Source: a virus
IMG/VR virus record: IMGVR_UViG_3300018875_000005
Span: 22,093 to 86,092 of that record
Strand: one strand, 5' to 3'
Length of the DNA stretch: 64,000 nt
A model generated the notes under the pieces. The model was not told the origin of the DNA, ran no database searches, and was given only the letters and a program-made list of their open reading frames with translations. Both the position numbers and the translations under genes were made by a program. Shown one piece after another: positions 61,552-64,000 of the stretch. Each line of letters begins with the position of its first letter. Positions within the stretch are counted from its first letter, which is position 1.

Positions 61552-61740
61552 ATGACCGCCACCGACTTCGCCGCTACCCACGGCGACCCCGCCACCTGGA
61601 CCCCCAACGACTACGAGGCCCAGCAGAACCTCGCCGCCTGCGACCACCACGACATCCGTCTCGCCGTCGCGGCCAACGACCTCACCCTCCGCATGCTCCT
61701 CACCGACCGCACCCCCAACACGATCCGCCCCGCCGCCTGA
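61552..61740 (+). CDS. Small protein (62 aa)
   Basis: A 62-residue protein with AGGAAGGACCCGAC before the ATG. Contains TWTPNDYEAQQNLAACDHHD and a helical end. No recognised motif. Confidence 0.6.
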   Translation: MTATDFAATHGDPATWTPNDYEAQQNLAACDHHDIRLAVAANDLTLRMLLTDRTPNTIRPAA

Positions 61741-61751
61741 CCGGAGACCCC

Positions 61752-62060
61752 ATGTCCCTGCTGAACCTCTTCACCCGCCCCACCAAGACCAAGGAGACCC
61801 CCATGCCGCAGAACGCCGAGACGACCGAGACCGCCTGGCCGGAGGGCGTCACCGACCGCTACGTCACCTTCTACGGCGCCACCTTCGGACAGCCCGACAT
61901 CACCACCAACGTGGCGCGGATGCACAGCGACCTGGACGACTTCAAGGTCGAGTGCCACTGCGGCCACCGCAACACCTACCTGGTCCACGACCGGGCCAAG
62001 GCCCTCGCCCAGAGCCACGCCGAGACCTGCCGGGCCCTGCCCCGCCCCACCACCCACTGA
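61752..62060 (+). CDS. Small Cys-containing protein, paralogue B
   Basis: 102 residues from ATG 61752 (GGAGA upstream), or 85 from ATG 61803, which also has AAGGAG. Paralogue of the protein at 60864: shared TAWPEGV..RY, a Cys pair (VECHCGHRN) and AQSHAETCRALPRP. The short N-terminal extension is present only if the first ATG is used. Function unknown. Confidence 0.68.
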   Translation: MSLLNLFTRPTKTKETPMPQNAETTETAWPEGVTDRYVTFYGATFGQPDITTNVARMHSDLDDFKVECHCGHRNTYLVHDRAKALAQSHAETCRALPRPTTH

Positions 62061-62106
62061 CCCCGGCCAGCTCTGTACCACCGATTCCAGGAAGGCACCG
62101 ATCCCG

Positions 62107-63882
62107 ATGACCACCGCCCCGGCCGCACCGGCCCAGGACACCCCCCACGGGGAGCCCCAGCACCAGGCCGGGGCCACCCCCACCCCCACCGAGCCCATCA
62201 CCCTCAACCGCTGGCAGACCGCCATCATCATCGCCGTCGCCACCGGCGCCGTCGGCATCGCCGCCCTCGGCTTCATCGGCTCCTACCAGGCCGTCGCCAA
62301 CCTCGCCGCGGCCAAGGGATTCGGCGGCTTCGCCCGCTGGTTCCCCATCGCCGTCGACCTCGGCATCGCCGTCTTCCTCGCCCTCGACCTCGTCCTCACC
62401 CGGCTGCGCATGCCCTACCCGCTCCTGCGGTACGGGGCCTGGCTCATGACCGGCGCCACCATCAGCTTCAACGCCGCCGTCGCCTGGCGCCCCGCCGGCC
62501 GTGCCGCCTCCGACGGGCCGGACTACCTCGGCGCCGCCATGCACGCCGTCATCCCCGTCCTGTTCGTCGTCGCCGTCGAGGCCGCCCGCCACGCGGTCGG
62601 CCGCATCGCGAACATCACCGCCGACCGGCACATCGAATCCCCGCCCCTGTCCCGCTGGATCCTCGCCCCCGCCTCCACCTTCGCCCTCTACCGGTGGATG
62701 CGCGTCTGCGGCATCCGCGCCTACGACACCGCCCTGGCCATGCAGCGCGACATCGACCTCTACATCGCCGAGCTGAAGAACGAGCACGGCCGCTGGTCCT
62801 GGCGCCGCAACGCCGACGCCGACCAGCTCCTGGTCCTGCGCTTCGCCCGCAAGGGCATCCCCCTGGACGAGGCCCGCGACCTGCCCGAGCAGCACCGCGC
62901 CGCCCGCGAGGCCGCCGAGCACGCCACCCAGCTCGCCCGCGAGGAAGCCGAGGAGAAGCGCCGCCAGGAGCGGGAGGAGGCCGAGCGTCAGCGCCGCGAG
63001 GCCGCCGAGCAGGAGCGACGCGACCGCGAGGAAGCCGAACGGCAGCGCCGCCTCGCCGAGGAGAACGAGAAGACCGAGAAGGCACGGCAGGAGGCCGAAC
63101 GCCAGCGGATCGCCACCGAGGAGGAGGCCCGCCGGCGGCGCCTGGAAGCCGAGACCGCCGCCGCCGAGGCCGCCGCCCAGGAGAAGGCCCGCATCGAGAT
63201 CGAGACCGCGCGCCGGATCGCCGATGCCAAGGCCGCCGCCGCCGAGGCCGTCGCCGAGGCCGAGAAACGCGCCGCCGAAGCGAAGACCGAGGCCGAGCGC
63301 CAGGCCGCCCAGGCCGCCATCGACGCCGCCCGCGCCCAGGCGAACGCCGTCGCCCAGATCGAGACCGCCCGCGCCGAGGACGCCATCAAGCGGCTGGAAG
63401 CCGACCGCAAGGAACGCGAGCGGCAGGCCGCCGACGACGAGCGCCGCCGGACCGAGGTGCGCAACGCCCTCGCGAACTCCGGAACCAAGACCACCGGAAC
63501 CCCGAACCGGGCGAACCCCGAACCGGGCGAACCGCGAACCGCGAACCAGCAGCCGAACCCGAACCGCGAACCGGCAGCCGAACCCCGAACCGGTTCCGGA
63601 ACCGCGAACCCGCGAACCACCGAACCCCGGCGAACCGCGAACCCCGAACCGCGAACCTCCTCCCGAACCGGAACCGCGAACCAGGCGAACCCCGCGAACC
63701 TCTCCGACCGGGCCGCCATCAAGCAGAACCAGATCGAGCAAGTCCTCAAGCTCATCGACGACCTCGGCTACGACGCCACCACCCTCGGCGTGGTCATGGA
63801 GCGCACCGGCATGGCCAAGACCACCGCCTACCAGCGCCTCACCGACGCCCGCGCGATCTGGAACCAGCGCAACGCCGCCTGA
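62107..63882 (+). CDS. DUF2637 membrane protein with coiled coil and C-terminal HTH (Spd-like)
   Basis: A 591-residue protein. Four N-terminal transmembrane helices (residues about 35-170: TAIIIAVATGAVGIAALGFI; FPIAVDLGIAVFLALDLVLT; YGAWLMTGATISFNAAVAW; AMHAVIPVLFVVAVEAARHA) match DUF2637, found in spread/transfer regions of Streptomyces plasmids and integrative elements. Residues about 265-450 are a long charged coiled coil. Next is a low-complexity Asn/Arg/Pro/Glu linker encoded by a GAACC repeat tract. The end is an HTH (DLGYDATTLGVVMERTGMAK). It may sit in the membrane and contact DNA during intramycelial spread (inference). Confidence 0.85.
   Translation: MTTAPAAPAQDTPHGEPQHQAGATPTPTEPITLNRWQTAIIIAVATGAVGIAALGFIGSYQAVANLAAAKGFGGFARWFPIAVDLGIAVFLALDLVLTRLRMPYPLLRYGAWLMTGATISFNAAVAWRPAGRAASDGPDYLGAAMHAVIPVLFVVAVEAARHAVGRIANITADRHIESPPLSRWILAPASTFALYRWMRVCGIRAYDTALAMQRDIDLYIAELKNEHGRWSWRRNADADQLLVLRFARKGIPLDEARDLPEQHRAAREAAEHATQLAREEAEEKRRQEREEAERQRREAAEQERRDREEAERQRRLAEENEKTEKARQEAERQRIATEEEARRRRLEAETAAAEAAAQEKARIEIETARRIADAKAAAAEAVAEAEKRAAEAKTEAERQAAQAAIDAARAQANAVAQIETARAEDAIKRLEADRKERERQAADDERRRTEVRNALANSGTKTTGTPNRANPEPGEPRTANQQPNPNREPAAEPRTGSGTANPRTTEPRRTANPEPRTSSRTGTANQANPANLSDRAAIKQNQIEQVLKLIDDLGYDATTLGVVMERTGMAKTTAYQRLTDARAIWNQRNAA
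63479..63702. repeat. GAACC-rich tract in the DUF2637 gene
   Basis: By eye about 26 copies of GAACC, mostly as CGAACC, occur in this 224-bp stretch. They encode the low-complexity linker. The motif continues past the stop (63882) into the next gene, where AGGTTCGCGAACCT (63956-63969) is a palindromic pair of the same unit. The repeats could be a protein-binding tract or only low-complexity drift. Confidence 0.75.
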
Positions 63883-63918
63883 ACCCCGAACCCGCCGAAC
63901 CCCTGGAGAACCCGAACC

Positions 63919-64000
63919 ATGAACCAGCCCACCCGAACCCGAACCGCCCCCGCCGAGGTTCGCGAACCTTCCGCCCGGCCCGCGCCGGCGCCGGTTCGCG
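63919..64000 (+). CDS. Partial gene at the right edge
   Basis: A frame from ATG 63919 (GGAGAACCC upstream) runs off the window (MNQPTRTRTAPAEVREPSAR ...). It is basic and Pro/Arg-rich, with GAACC-type repeats in the DNA. Position after DUF2637 fits a transfer or replication gene, but too little is visible to name it. Confidence 0.42.
   Translation, partial: MNQPTRTRTAPAEVREPSARPAPAPVR

Noticed and set aside
1-64000. CRISPR arrays, rRNA or tRNA genes
   Set aside because: No regularly spaced direct repeats, rRNA or complete cloverleaf seen on either strand.

Overview
The window is very G+C-rich actinobacterial DNA. Genes are tightly packed, with many ATGA, GTGA and TGATG start/stop overlaps and G/C-ending codons. 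Gene content is typical of Streptomyces or a close relative: WhiB-like proteins, DUF6221, DUF2637, a GntR/UTRA regulator and TTA-codon rarity. Siphovirus tail and lysis genes sit on the same molecule as a Rep-like gene, ParA/ParB with parS-like palindromes and, at the right end, a GntR plus DUF2637 module like those of Streptomyces conjugative plasmids and integrative elements. The simplest reading (inference) is a temperate Streptomyces phage-plasmid or plasmid-prophage. Head and terminase genes would lie left of the window and a transfer translocase might lie to the right. I see no tRNA, rRNA, CRISPR array or insertion sequence.

Layout. 0-10.2 kb: end of the tape-measure gene, tail-tip and fibre genes, endolysin and three membrane proteins of a lysis cassette. 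10.3-25.1 kb: a 14.8-kb block bounded by a perfect 34-bp inverted repeat (10287-10320 and 25075-25108). It holds a leftward cluster of small genes, an excisionase-like HTH gene, a three-gene overlapping recombinase unit, a WYL plus PP2C pair facing a ribbon-helix-helix protein, a Sak4-like ATPase, a C5 DNA methyltransferase and a WhiB-like gene. 25.2-32.6 kb: replicon and maintenance (DUF6221 paralogues, Rep-like winged-helix protein, DciA-like helicase loader, RHH-ParA fusion, ParB, three parS-like palindromes). 32.6-33.3 kb: structured non-coding DNA with a candidate small RNA.

34.9-45.7 kb: two rightward early operons (DUF5131, RusA, a second WhiB-like protein, SSB, DUF1643, LuxR-type HTH, DUF4326 and many small zinc-ribbon proteins). 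46.2-58.6 kb: mostly leftward accessory genes, with a rightward lipoprotein, a CoiA-like nuclease and a second Rep-like winged-helix protein. 58.8-64 kb: GntR regulator divergent from a run of small proteins that leads to a DUF2637 membrane protein.

How it fits together. An 18-bp palindrome (consensus GTAKTGCGTRCGCAMTAC) lies at six places. At four it is followed after 8-9 nt by a -10 box (TATGGT or TAACGT) that points at the first gene of an operon. A fifth copy lies between two divergent operons, and the sixth is a roadblock just upstream of the RHH gene. This looks like one repressor controlling the early genes, comparable in logic to phage immunity operators. The paired recombinases, the bounding 34-bp inverted repeat and this operator network are the strongest leads for something undescribed.
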